Below, piece by piece: positions 1 to 7,584 of a DNA stretch of 64,000 bases. Origin of the DNA: CAZPQM01 sp964588995 (GTDB lineage Bacteria > Pseudomonadota > Alphaproteobacteria > Rickettsiales > UBA8987). The notes beneath the pieces were generated by a model that did not search any database, was not told the DNA's origin, and was given only the letters and a program-made list of their open reading frames with translations. The stretch is taken from contig CAZPQM010000010.1 of NCBI GenBank assembly GCA_964588995.1, forward strand, positions 1 through 64,000, given 5' to 3'. Numbering within the stretch: the first letter of the stretch is position 1; the number at the start of each line of letters is the position of its first letter. Position numbers and translations under genes: made by a program.

Positions 1-188
1 AAAAAATGAAAGTAAATTAGCCTAATAACAGCCCCACATTTTGTCCTTTAAGCCTGGATAAAATTCGTAACTCATCCGTACTATTTTACCACTCAAACCT
101 TAATAAGTGATTAACAAAGCATGCTTTATTATCACGAATCGTTTTTTTATATGGTTTGCGATTATCTCGCGAAAAAAGGAGCGCTGAT

Positions 189-419
189 ATGCCCTATTAT
201 AGAAGCACCGAATTGCCGGATAGCGTCAAAGATAACCTGCCCGGTCACGCGCAGGAAATTTACCGAAAGGCGTTCAATAACGCCTGGGATCAATACGATG
301 ATCCGGAAGACCGCCGCGGCGATGCTGATCGGGAAGAAACCGCTCACCGCGTGGGATGGTCTGCCATCAAGCAGGAGTATGAAAAAGAAGATGGTGAGTG
401 GGTGGAAAAGGACGATTAA
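189..419 (+). CDS. chaB: ChaB family protein
   Basis: A 76-residue protein starting MPYYRSTELPDSVKDNLP. It matches the ChaB family along its whole length: the N-terminal MPY and LP motifs, HAQ.IY..AFN.AW in the middle, then AHRVGWSAIK..Y and a G.W near the end. ChaB proteins are small helical proteins named for a supposed role in cation transport regulation; their biochemical role is not established. The ATG at 189 is preceded by AAAAAAGGAG ending 8 bases upstream, a strong ribosome binding site, so I prefer it to the TTG at 156. No operon partner is visible. Family assignment is firm; function is not. Confidence 0.88.
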   Translation: MPYYRSTELPDSVKDNLPGHAQEIYRKAFNNAWDQYDDPEDRRGDADREETAHRVGWSAIKQEYEKEDGEWVEKDD

Positions 420-623
420 TAAAAGCCAATGCCACACGCAGAAAGGCTTCCCGTTATCACTAGCAAGCCAATCCATATTGCAACTAAGCGCGTCATAATC
501 CTCCCTCAAAATTACTAAGCTATTTTAATAGTATACCATAGTTATCCCCCATATACATTTATGGCGATTTTATGTAGCGCTATGCTTACCAGTATCGCTT
601 TTTGAAACAGGCAGCTTCATAGT

Positions 624-812
624 ATGAACATGAAGCAAAAGCCATATATTACCAGTAGCCCGGAACAGTTCCACTGCACACACATTACTCTGGAATTACA
701 GTCGGAATAGGAAGGCTTTGTCGTTACCGATGGCCAATTCACTACCGGACAGAATCCGAATACAGTAGAGAAGCTCGCCCGCAAGGTTATCAGCTTAGTA
801 GAAAAGCAATAG
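624..812 (+). pseudogene. Decayed C-terminal fragment, probably of a DJ-1/PfpI-type protein
   Basis: Reading from ATG 624 gives 62 sense and stop codons in one frame, interrupted by TAG at 708-710. The second half contains GFVVTDGQFTTGQNP, which resembles the VV.DG.LITGQNP segment near the C-terminus of DJ-1/PfpI (ThiJ) family glutamine amidotransferase-like proteins. Nothing recognisable lies upstream, so the N-terminal catalytic part appears lost. The rest of the stretch 420-858 shows no other gene. The family assignment rests on one short motif and is an inference. Confidence 0.35.
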
Positions 813-858
813 CATGAACGGCGCGCTTTAAACCGATACTAACGCGTCTGGAAGCGCC

Positions 859-1428
859 CTATACCTTCGGCAGGGTGACGCCGCGTTGCCCCTGATATTT
901 TCCGGCGCGATCGAGGTAGGAGATTTCACACGCGCTCTCACCTTTAAGGAACAGGAACTGGCACGCGCCTTCATTCGCATAGATTTTCGCCGGGAGCGTT
1001 GTGGTGTTAGAAAATTCGAGCGTGACATGCCCCTCCCATTCCGGTTCCAGCGGGGTGACATTGACGATAATGCCGCAGCGGGCATAGGTGGACTTACCGA
1101 CACAGATCACCAGTACATCACGCGGGATGCGGAAATATTCCACCGTACGCGCCAGCGCGAAGGAGTTCGGCGGGATGACGCAAATATCGGTCTGCCGGTC
1201 GACGAAACCCTTCTGATCGAAGGCTTTCGGATCAACGGTAGCGGAGTCCACATTGGTGAAAATTTTGAACTCATCGGATACGCGCGCATCATAGCCATAC
1301 GAGGAAAGGCCATAGGAAATCAGCCCCTGCGCTTTTTGATCCTGCTTGGTCTGCCCGTCGATAAACGGCTCAATCATGCCGTGCTTATTGGCCTGTTCGC
1401 GAATCCAGTGATCGGGTAGAATCGCCAT
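859..1428 (-). CDS. dcd: dCTP deaminase
   Basis: 189-residue dCTP deaminase, which converts dCTP to dUTP for thymidylate synthesis and acts as a soluble homotrimer. The family signatures are present: SYGYDARVS (43-51), GKSTYARCGIIVNVTP (111-126), PEWEGHVTLEFSN with the catalytic Glu at 138, and the GQRGVTLPK tail. Length equals that of the usual bacterial enzyme. I chose the ATG at 1428 (MAILPDHWIR), which matches family N-termini; a longer frame to 1476 adds residues unlike the family and overlaps the upstream gene. It starts 7 bases after the stop of the cytochrome c gene, so the two are probably co-transcribed and translationally coupled. Confidence 0.96.
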   Translation of the reverse strand: MAILPDHWIREQANKHGMIEPFIDGQTKQDQKAQGLISYGLSSYGYDARVSDEFKIFTNVDSATVDPKAFDQKGFVDRQTDICVIPPNSFALARTVEYFRIPRDVLVICVGKSTYARCGIIVNVTPLEPEWEGHVTLEFSNTTTLPAKIYANEGACQFLFLKGESACEISYLDRAGKYQGQRGVTLPKV

Positions 1429-1435
1429 CGCGGTG

Positions 1436-2386
1436 TTACTGGGTGGTTGCGTCGGTTTCAACCTCATTCGGCGCAAGCGTCGCAGGAAGTTTGCCGGAAT
1501 CTTTTACCCGGTCCTGTAACTGTTCAGCTGGCGTTCCGGGGGTATCGGATTTTTCTTCCTGCATAAAGATATCCGGCTTATTGCCTTCGGGCGTATCATG
1601 CGTATCCATTTTGTTTTTCAGGTCAAGCGCTTTAGCCGGAACATCTGCCGCTTCGCGCTTAGTGGTCGGCTCATCTTTCAGCGCTTCAACATCGACTTCC
1701 GTCGGCAACTCGATATCGCCGGTCTCTTCATATTTTACATCCGGCATCGCATCATTCGGCACCTCACCTTCCGCCTCTACCGCACCTTCGACTTGCTCCA
1801 CATCCACTTCCGGTTCAATGATTTCCTCTTTCGGTTCCGGTAACGGCAAATCACTATCGCCCATGGAACGCATATAAGCTATCACGTCGGCATTCTGTTC
1901 ATATTTCTTTTTAAAGCCAATATAAGCCATCTTGGTGCCGCGGATATATTGCTTCGGGTTCTTTAAGAAGGCATACATGCTTTCATAATCCCACCCCTGA
2001 TCGGCAGTCTCCATCAAGGCTGCGGAATAGGCAAAGCCGGCCTTGCTGCCACGCGGATCATTCAGTACGCTCCATAAATTCGGCCCGGTCTTATTGGCGC
2101 CGCCCTGTTCAATCGAGTGGCAGGTAGCGCACTTCTTGTTAAAAATATCCTCTCCGCTTTCAACACTGGCATTTGCGAGCAACGTGCCGAGATCAGGATC
2201 TTTTTCTTCCTCCACGACGGCACCGGTATCTTCGGGAACATCAATCGAATAGCCACGTTTTTCTGCCTCATCGTACGTTCCTGCGCCATAAAAAATTTTG
2301 GCGATGGTACCTGCCAACATGGCAATCAGGCCCGCCAGCAAAATGGCAGCGGCAATTTTATTGATCTCTAAGTCTTTTTGATCCAT
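1436..2386 (-). CDS. Membrane-anchored c-type cytochrome with long acidic tail
   Basis: 316 residues. One N-terminal membrane segment (about 11-33) acts as signal anchor, then a class I cytochrome c domain with the haem motif CATCH at 86-90 and the likely distal Met ligand at 153 in GTKMAYIGF. This is the architecture of alphaproteobacterial CycM/cytochrome c552, which carries electrons from the bc1 complex to terminal oxidase in the periplasm. Unusual is the C-terminal extension from about 180 to 316, rich in Glu, Asp and Pro and predicted disordered; typical CycM proteins end soon after the haem domain. Followed closely by dcd. Cytochrome identity is sure; the oxidase partner is inferred. 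Confidence 0.9.
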   Translation of the reverse strand: MDQKDLEINKIAAAILLAGLIAMLAGTIAKIFYGAGTYDEAEKRGYSIDVPEDTGAVVEEEKDPDLGTLLANASVESGEDIFNKKCATCHSIEQGGANKTGPNLWSVLNDPRGSKAGFAYSAALMETADQGWDYESMYAFLKNPKQYIRGTKMAYIGFKKKYEQNADVIAYMRSMGDSDLPLPEPKEEIIEPEVDVEQVEGAVEAEGEVPNDAMPDVKYEETGDIELPTEVDVEALKDEPTTKREAADVPAKALDLKNKMDTHDTPEGNKPDIFMQEEKSDTPGTPAEQLQDRVKDSGKLPATLAPNEVETDATTQ

Positions 2387-2487
2387 CTCTATAGCTCGTG
2401 GTGGTTAGTGCTAAAGAATTGTGTTGCACTATATACCGGGGTTGTTCTGTGGATTCAAGCTTAACTGTATAAAAGGAAGAGGAAGAG

Positions 2488-3330
2488 ATGATTGAAAATA
2501 CCGTGATTGCGATTCCGGCACGGATGGCCTCGGTGCGCTTGCCCGGCAAACCGCTGGTGGAAATTGCCGGAAAGCCCATGATTGCACATGTTGTCACCCG
2601 AGCACTGGAAGCGGAGTTGGGCGAGGTGATTGTCGCGTGTGATGATGCGCGGATCGCAGAAGTCGCCGAGCAGGCAGGCGCCATTCCGGTTATGACGGGC
2701 GATCATCACCAATCGGGCAGTGACCGGATTGTAGAGGCCTTGGAGAAACAGTACGGTCTTTTGACCCCTCACCCTAACCCTCTCCCGGCGGGAAAGGGGA
2801 TAAAGAAGGTAATCTCTCCCTCTGGGAGAGGTCGAGACAGCGCAGCTGTCGAGGGTGAGGGAATAAACGTCCCGGATATCATCGTCAACCTGCAAGGTGA
2901 TCTGCCGACGATTTCACCGCAAGCTATCCGCGCCGCCGTAGCGCCGTTTGTGCACACTGAGGCCGACATCGTCACGCTTGCCGCGCTGATTCACACCCCG
3001 GAGGAGCGCGAGAACCCGAATGTGGTCAAGCCGGTCGTCGCGTGGCATGCGGACGAAACCGAAGGCCGCGCGCTTTACTTCACCCGCGCAACGGCGCCTT
3101 ACGGTGAAGGCACGCTCTACCATCATATCGGACTCTATGCCTATCGTCGCGATGCGCTCATGCGCTTTACCAAGCTGCCGCCAAGTAAGCTCGAGCAACG
3201 CGAGCGGCTGGAACAACTCCGTGCATTAGAAAACGGGATGAAGATTCATGTAGTGCGCGTGGATGAGGTGCCCCTCGGCGTCGATACCCCGGCTGATGTG
3301 GAAAAGGCCGAGGGGATGCTGCAAATATAG
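2488..3330 (+). CDS. kdsB: 3-deoxy-manno-octulosonate cytidylyltransferase
   Basis: CMP-Kdo synthetase, which activates Kdo for addition to lipid A in LPS synthesis; cytoplasmic. Nucleotidyltransferase signature IPARMASVRLPGKPL at the N-terminus, then GDHHQSGSDRI, VNLQGDLP, PNVVKPVV and LEQLRALENG, all typical. The 280 residues exceed the usual length of about 245-250 because of an in-frame segment at about 93-125 (LLTPHPNPLPAGKG and following) encoded by a palindromic repeat. The purine-rich AAGGAAGAGGAAGAG upstream is a good ribosome binding site. The insert falls between SGSDRI and VNLQGD, a loop region in the family, so activity may be kept (inference). Confidence 0.95.
   Translation: MIENTVIAIPARMASVRLPGKPLVEIAGKPMIAHVVTRALEAELGEVIVACDDARIAEVAEQAGAIPVMTGDHHQSGSDRIVEALEKQYGLLTPHPNPLPAGKGIKKVISPSGRGRDSAAVEGEGINVPDIIVNLQGDLPTISPQAIRAAVAPFVHTEADIVTLAALIHTPEERENPNVVKPVVAWHADETEGRALYFTRATAPYGEGTLYHHIGLYAYRRDALMRFTKLPPSKLEQRERLEQLRALENGMKIHVVRVDEVPLGVDTPADVEKAEGMLQI
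2766..2861 (+). repeat. 96-bp palindromic element inside kdsB
   Basis: Ends are CCCTCACCCT (2766-2775) and its exact reverse complement AGGGTGAGGG (2852-2861). Inside are further small hairpins, CTCTCCC/GGGAGAG around 2813-2829 and GACAGC/GCTGTC around 2834-2850. The length of 96 is a multiple of three and there is no stop in the kdsB frame, so the element is translated. CCCTCACCCTAACCCTCTCC-type repeats are usually intergenic in proteobacteria. Confidence 0.85.
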
Positions 3331-3395
3331 TTGTACTATGGACAGTCCCGTAATCCCATGCTAGCAGTCTAATTTTTAATCTTGGAGGAGCATAG

Positions 3396-4436
3396 ATGAC
3401 CCCCACCGAACCGATTGAGCACCAAATCCCAACGCCTGAGCTAGTGGGGATTGGCCACGCGATTGTCGATATCCTTGCCTATAAGGATAAACGTTTTCTG
3501 GAAAATAACGGCTTTACGCTTGGCTCGATGCAGTTGATTGATGACGAGCAGGTGGCGAAGCTCACGCCGCTCATGGGCGCGGCAACAGAGTGTTCCGGCG
3601 GTTCTGCCGGCAACACCCTCGCCGGTTATGCCATGCTCGGCGGGCATGCGGCGTTTATCGGCAAGGTGCATAGCGACAAGATGGGCGAGATTTTCATTTC
3701 TGATATGGAGCGCGTCGGCGTGCATTATGCCGGGGTGAAGGAAAGTACGGGCGCCCCCACCGCGCGCAGTCTGGTAATGGTCACCGAAGAACCCGACCCG
3801 TATGGCGGGCAACCGGATGTGGAACGCACGATGGCAACCTATCTCGGGATTGCCGGTCAGTTGCGTGCAGAAGATATCGACGACGATGTGATAGCCTGCG
3901 CGGAAATCTTCTATATCGAGGGCTATCTCTGGGACGACGAAGCGACGAAAGACGCCATCCGTCACGCGATTGAGGTCGCGAAACAGAACAACACCAAGGT
4001 CGCCTTTACGCTCTCCGATCCGTTTTGCGTCGAGCGGCATCACGCGGAATTTCTCGAACTGGTGAAAGAGGATGTTGATATTCTGTTTGCGAATGAGCAT
4101 GAAATCGAGGCGCTCATCGGCGAAGGCAGCGACTTGAAGAAAATCCTTCACCGCACCGGGCAGATGGTGGAAACCGCCGCCATTACCCGCTCGGAGCGGG
4201 GCTCGTATGTGGTGCATCAGGGCGAGGTACACGGTATCGATCCGGTAAAAGTTGACAGCGTGTTTGACGTAACCGGCGCGGGAGATCTCTATGCATCCGG
4301 CTTTCTTTACGGCTATATTAACGGCTTCGAGATGCCAAAAGCCGGGCGGCTTGCGAGCCTATGCGCCTCTGAAGTGATCCAGTATCTCGGCGGGCGACCG
4401 GTCACCAAACTGCCGAAATTGTTTGAACGGTTATGA
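3396..4436 (+). CDS. PfkB-family carbohydrate/nucleoside kinase (adenosine kinase-like)
   Basis: 346 residues of the ribokinase/PfkB fold. The N-terminal half has the GGSAGNTLAGYAMLGG substrate-binding segment; the C-terminal signature is DVTGAGDLYASGFLYG with the catalytic Asp of the GAGD anion hole. Proteins of this subgroup in alphaproteobacteria are annotated adenosine kinase, producing AMP from adenosine and ATP; sugar kinase remains possible. GGAGGAGC just upstream of the ATG is an excellent ribosome binding site. Located 65 bp after kdsB, so possibly transcribed with it. The next gene belongs to an inserted element. Confidence 0.9.
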   Translation: MTPTEPIEHQIPTPELVGIGHAIVDILAYKDKRFLENNGFTLGSMQLIDDEQVAKLTPLMGAATECSGGSAGNTLAGYAMLGGHAAFIGKVHSDKMGEIFISDMERVGVHYAGVKESTGAPTARSLVMVTEEPDPYGGQPDVERTMATYLGIAGQLRAEDIDDDVIACAEIFYIEGYLWDDEATKDAIRHAIEVAKQNNTKVAFTLSDPFCVERHHAEFLELVKEDVDILFANEHEIEALIGEGSDLKKILHRTGQMVETAAITRSERGSYVVHQGEVHGIDPVKVDSVFDVTGAGDLYASGFLYGYINGFEMPKAGRLASLCASEVIQYLGGRPVTKLPKLFERL

Positions 4437-4452
4437 TGCCTACCACTTTTAC

Positions 4453-4813
4453 TGTCATCCTGAGCGGAGAGCGTTTCGCTCGCAGTCGAAGGATCTTATG
4501 AAACAGTATTATGTATATATTCTTACCAATTATGCGTGTACCGTTCTGTATACGGGGGTCACTAACAATTTAGAACGAAGAATGTTGGAGCATATCCAGA
4601 AACGTGTTCCAGGTTTTACTCAAAAATACAATGTAACCCGCTTGGTATACTTTGAAGATAGCGTAAGTATTGAAGCTGCGCTTGCCCGGGAAAAACAAAT
4701 TAAAGGATGGACACGCAAAAAGAAAATCGCCCTGATTGAAGGGGTTAATCCGAACTGGGATGATTTGACTGCAACGTGGTTTAAAGATTCTTCGGCTACG
4801 CCTCAGAATGACA
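4453..4813 (+). mobile_element. Palindromic-repeat element carrying a GIY-YIG nuclease gene
   Basis: Left arm at about 4453-4497 begins TGTCATCCTGAGCGG and ends TCGAAGGATCTT. Right arm at about 4784-4813 reads AAGATTCTTCGG and ends CTCAGAATGACA, the inverted counterpart: reverse-complemented it begins TGTCATTCTGAG and ends CGAAGAATCTT. Between the arms lies only the GIY-YIG gene. The GAAGGA of the left arm (4488-4493) sits 4 bases before the gene's ATG and serves as its likely ribosome binding site. The same arms enclose only a few bases in the 95-bp copy inside the glycosyltransferase at 34.1 kb. That the nuclease mobilises the repeat is inference. Confidence 0.6.
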
Positions 4814-4833
4814 AGATGGAAGAGTACGCATGA
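4498..4833 (+). CDS. GIY-YIG family nuclease
   Basis: 111 residues, starting MKQYYVYILTNYACTVLY. Standalone GIY-YIG domain of the UvrC-N/YhbQ-like small type: YVYIL and LYTGVT supply the paired aromatic motif, followed by NLERRMLEH (Arg and His) and EAALAREKQIKGW with the metal-binding Glu, then the usual NPNWDDL end. The last 15 or so residues are encoded by the right arm of the flanking palindromic repeat and the stop codon overlaps the next gene's ATG. The frame opens further upstream into the left repeat arm, but the ATG at 4498 gives the family N-terminus. Small GIY-YIG proteins have no settled function; homing-like or repeat-associated activity is plausible. Confidence 0.88.
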   Translation: MKQYYVYILTNYACTVLYTGVTNNLERRMLEHIQKRVPGFTQKYNVTRLVYFEDSVSIEAALAREKQIKGWTRKKKIALIEGVNPNWDDLTATWFKDSSATPQNDKMEEYA

Positions 4834-6206
4834 CCGGCTTTGGTGCCTATCTGAAACCGAAACTGATCGTCGTGCTGCTGCTCGGCTTTTCGAGCGGTTT
4901 GCCGCGGCTGCTGATTGCTTCTACCTTAAGTGCGTGGCTTTCGGATAGCAATATTGAGCGTGCAGCGATCGGACTGTTTGCCTATGTTTCCCTGCCGTAC
5001 AGCTTCAATTTTCTTTGGGCACCGTTTATCGATAATCTGCGCTTGCCGCTCTTTTCAAGGCTGGGTCGGCGCGTTGGCTGGGGTATTTTTGCGCAAATGA
5101 TGGTCGCAGGCAGCCTGATCTGGCTCGGTCTTAGTGACCCGGCGATAGCGCCCGCGATGACGGCGCTAGCCGCACTATCGGTCGCGTTCTTCTCCGCCTC
5201 GCAGGATGTGGTGATTGATGCCTACCGGACGGAGTATCTCGAAAGCGCCTATTACGGGCAGGGGGCGGCCAATGCGGTGTTCGGCTATCGGCTCGGGATG
5301 CTGGTAGCGGGTGCGGGTGCGCTCTTTTTCGCCGATCATATTCCGTGGACGCAGGTCTATTTCATCATGGCGGCCTTCATGCTGGTTGGTATGATTACGC
5401 TGCTGCTGTCGGGTGAGCCGATAGTTGCAACGTCATCGCCTGAATCGCACAGCGATTCTAGGGCGATCTCCACCAACGCAGCACATGATTCCCCTAGAAT
5501 TGCCACTGGCAATTCAGGGAATGACGTTAAAGCAAACTTCTTCCACCATGCCGTGATTGAGCCATTTACCGAGTTCGCCCGTGCGCATCCGCATTGGTTG
5601 CTGATTCTACTGCTGATCGCCTTCTACCGTATGCCGGACGGGTTTATCGGCTTTATGGCGACGCCCTTTATGCTGGATATCGGCTTTAGCAAAACCGAGG
5701 TGGCGAGCATCAGCAAACTCTACGGCTTTATCGCGATGACGATCGGCACGATTGCAGGCGGGGCGCTGGTCGGTAAATGGGGGCTATGGCGCGCCTTGTT
5801 CTGGTTCGGCATCATGCAGGTGCTCGCCAATCTGTCGTATCTGTTGCTGGCTAGCTATGGCGCAGAGATCGCGTTGTTGATGGTAACGATTTCACTCGAT
5901 CAGCTGGCAGGCGGTCTGGTGACCGCTGCTGCGATTGCCTATATGATGAAGCTCTGCGATCCGCGCTTTACCGCGACGCAATATGCATTGCTGGCAAGCC
6001 TTGCCTCCCTTGCGAGCATATTGCTTGCCGGTGCGGCCGGTTGGGTCGCCGATCAGTATGGCTGGCCGGCGATGTTCAGCCTGTCGGCCTTTATGGGCCT
6101 GCCCGCGCTCGCGCTCCTGCTGCGGTTGAAGGGGCATGTGTCATTTGAAACGCCAGACAAAGCTGAAGGTGAGGAAGCGCGCATCGTCAATCGGGATAAC
6201 GGTTAA
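4830..6206 (+). CDS. ampG: AmpG-like MFS permease
   Basis: 458-residue major facilitator with about 12 membrane segments. The start (LLLGFSSGLPRLLIASTLSAW, then LPYSFNFLWAPFID) is the AmpG signature; AmpG imports anhydromuropeptides from the periplasm for murein recycling across the inner membrane. ATG overlaps the stop of the GIY-YIG gene (ATGA). The central cytoplasmic loop (about 200-235) is lengthened by an in-frame palindromic repeat, which should not disturb the membrane helices. The presence of L,D-transpeptidase and DUF882 peptidase genes nearby fits an interest in murein turnover, though they are not in the same operon. Confidence 0.87.
   Translation: MTGFGAYLKPKLIVVLLLGFSSGLPRLLIASTLSAWLSDSNIERAAIGLFAYVSLPYSFNFLWAPFIDNLRLPLFSRLGRRVGWGIFAQMMVAGSLIWLGLSDPAIAPAMTALAALSVAFFSASQDVVIDAYRTEYLESAYYGQGAANAVFGYRLGMLVAGAGALFFADHIPWTQVYFIMAAFMLVGMITLLLSGEPIVATSSPESHSDSRAISTNAAHDSPRIATGNSGNDVKANFFHHAVIEPFTEFARAHPHWLLILLLIAFYRMPDGFIGFMATPFMLDIGFSKTEVASISKLYGFIAMTIGTIAGGALVGKWGLWRALFWFGIMQVLANLSYLLLASYGAEIALLMVTISLDQLAGGLVTAAAIAYMMKLCDPRFTATQYALLASLASLASILLAGAAGWVADQYGWPAMFSLSAFMGLPALALLLRLKGHVSFETPDKAEGEEARIVNRDNG
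5429..5528 (+). repeat. 100-bp palindromic element inside the ampG-like gene
   Basis: Ends are AACGTCAT (5429-5436) and ATGACGTT (5521-5528), exact inverted partners. Internal hairpins are GAATCGC/GCGATTC near 5442-5458 and GAATTGCC/GGCAATTC near 5497-5515, both perfect. It is read through without a stop and falls in the loop between the sixth and seventh membrane helices. Confidence 0.8.
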
Positions 6207-6217
6207 GCGTTTATAAC

Positions 6218-6298
6218 GTCAACGCGAACGCTGTGCCGCGATCTCGGGCCGCAGCATTTCGCAAGAGATTGCCACGCGGCTTTGTCACTCGCAATGAC
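6218..6298 (+). repeat. Intergenic palindromic element (GTCATTGCGAG type)
   Basis: The left half (GTCAACGCGAACGCTG...GCCGCGATCTC) pairs with the right half (GAGATTGCCACGCGGC...ACTCGCAATGAC), with a small internal gap. A similar element sits at 18733-18869. Directly after it, 6308-6330 carries GTCATTCTGAAGACC and GAAGATCC, a degenerate half-copy of the arm of the GIY-YIG-associated repeat. Nothing else is visible in 6207-6396. The element could also act as a transcription terminator or mRNA stabiliser between the converging ampG-like and phoB genes. Confidence 0.6.
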
Positions 6299-6396
6299 AG
6301 ACAACGGGTCATTCTGAAGACCGGAAGATCCGTTGCCGTAACTGCTATGAAGCTCCTCAGATCAAGCCCGGAGAAAACAATCAATAAGAAAAATAA

Positions 6397-7107
6397 TTAC
6401 GCCTTATCCAGCATGTAGCCTTTACCGCGCACAGTCTGGATGAGGTTTTCCAGCGGCTCATGGACTTTGGCGAGGGCTTTCCGCAAGCGACGAATATGAA
6501 CATCCACCGTGCGGTCTTCCACATAGACGTCTGTTCCCCAGACAGTATCGAGCAAATGCTCGCGCGTGAACGCTTTTCCGGGATGTTCCATCAGGTAGGT
6601 TAGAAGACGGAACTCGGTTGGGCCAATGTGAATCGGCTGCTCCTGAAAACTTACGATGCAGCGGTTCATATCAGCCTTCAAGCCTTCAAAATAAAGCTCC
6701 CCGGTGGTCAGTGACGGGCGCGTTCGCCGCAGGACGGCTTTAATCCGCGCGGTCAGTTCTTTCGGTGAAAACGGCTTTACGATGTAATCATCGGCACCGG
6801 TATCGAGCCCCAAGAGCTTGTCATGCTCCTCACCGCGTGCGGTCAGCATAATCACGGGAATCGATTGCCAGTTATCATGCGCGCGGATGTTTTCGAGCAC
6901 CTCCATGCCGGACATTTCCGGCAGCATCCAGTCCAGCACGATAAGATCAGGCACTTTTTCCTGCACCTGAAACAAGCCTTCCTGACCAGTTTCGGCAAGG
7001 CGAATGCTAAAACCCTCTTTTTCGAGATTATATTGCAACAGCAGGCTGATTGGCTCCTCATCCTCAACGACGAGAATATCCACTTTCATGTTGCTTGCTT
7101 TAGCCAT
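6397..7107 (-). CDS. phoB: Phosphate regulon response regulator PhoB
   Basis: OmpR/PhoB-class response regulator. Receiver domain at the N-terminus with the acidic pocket VVEDEE (18-23 region), phospho-acceptor Asp59 in VLDWMLP and Lys111 in IVKPFSPKE; then a winged-helix DNA-binding domain (about 133-236) with GPTEFRLLTYL and the recognition helix VEDRTVDVHIRRLRKAL ending RGKGYML, which is typical of PhoB. It activates phosphate-starvation genes when phosphorylated by PhoR; no phoR, pst or phoU is next to it here. Start is uncertain between ATG 7107 (236 aa) and ATG 7089 (230 aa, closest to known PhoB length). Confidence 0.9.
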   Translation of the reverse strand: MAKASNMKVDILVVEDEEPISLLLQYNLEKEGFSIRLAETGQEGLFQVQEKVPDLIVLDWMLPEMSGMEVLENIRAHDNWQSIPVIMLTARGEEHDKLLGLDTGADDYIVKPFSPKELTARIKAVLRRTRPSLTTGELYFEGLKADMNRCIVSFQEQPIHIGPTEFRLLTYLMEHPGKAFTREHLLDTVWGTDVYVEDRTVDVHIRRLRKALAKVHEPLENLIQTVRGKGYMLDKA

Positions 7108-7155
7108 AGATAAAAGTGTACGGCAATTCTCAGACTGCAAGCAAGTATAAAGTCG

Positions 7156-7572
7156 CTAACGTACGAGTATAAAACCGAATTGGGCAAGTATGACTGCGGC
7201 CAGAATCAACATGGGAAATAACGTCAGCTGCATACCGCGCATACGAAATGTGCTGACATTTTGTAAGGCGTTATTATCTATTTTTTCCGCTTTCAAAAAG
7301 GCATAAGCATGAAAAATGCGGCCGAGTAGAAATGCGAACGCAAGGATGGCAAGTGCCGGCGAAGAAAAGCCATTCACCTCAGCTAATAGCAGCAGGATGG
7401 CAAAGAGCGGTGTATACTCCCCGAAATTTGCCTGTGCGCGTATACGTTGCTGTAAATACAGCTCATTATTATCCAGAATCGGCACTTGTAGCTTGCGCCG
7501 AGCCTTAATCACCTGCAGTGAAAGAAACACATACATGAACACAAATAGGGGAATAAAAAGTGAACTTACCAT
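7156..7572 (-). CDS. MAPEG family membrane protein
   Basis: 138-residue membrane protein with about four helices. Contains the MAPEG signature RAQANFGEYTPLF (R.Q.N..E) after the first helix loop and FRMRGMQLT before the last helix. Bacterial MAPEG proteins resemble microsomal glutathione transferases, but the substrate of this subgroup is unknown. Separated by about 50 bp from phoB and 12 bp from the following upstream gene, so likely transcribed in one run with the genes at 7585-9241. Confidence 0.85.
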   Translation of the reverse strand: MVSSLFIPLFVFMYVFLSLQVIKARRKLQVPILDNNELYLQQRIRAQANFGEYTPLFAILLLLAEVNGFSSPALAILAFAFLLGRIFHAYAFLKAEKIDNNALQNVSTFRMRGMQLTLFPMLILAAVILAQFGFILVR

Positions 7573-7584
7573 GATTATCTCCTG

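Noticed and set aside
162..509. Hydrophobic minus-strand ORF opposite chaB
   Set aside because: Overlaps the confident ChaB gene entirely; hydrophobicity follows from the complement of charged codons.
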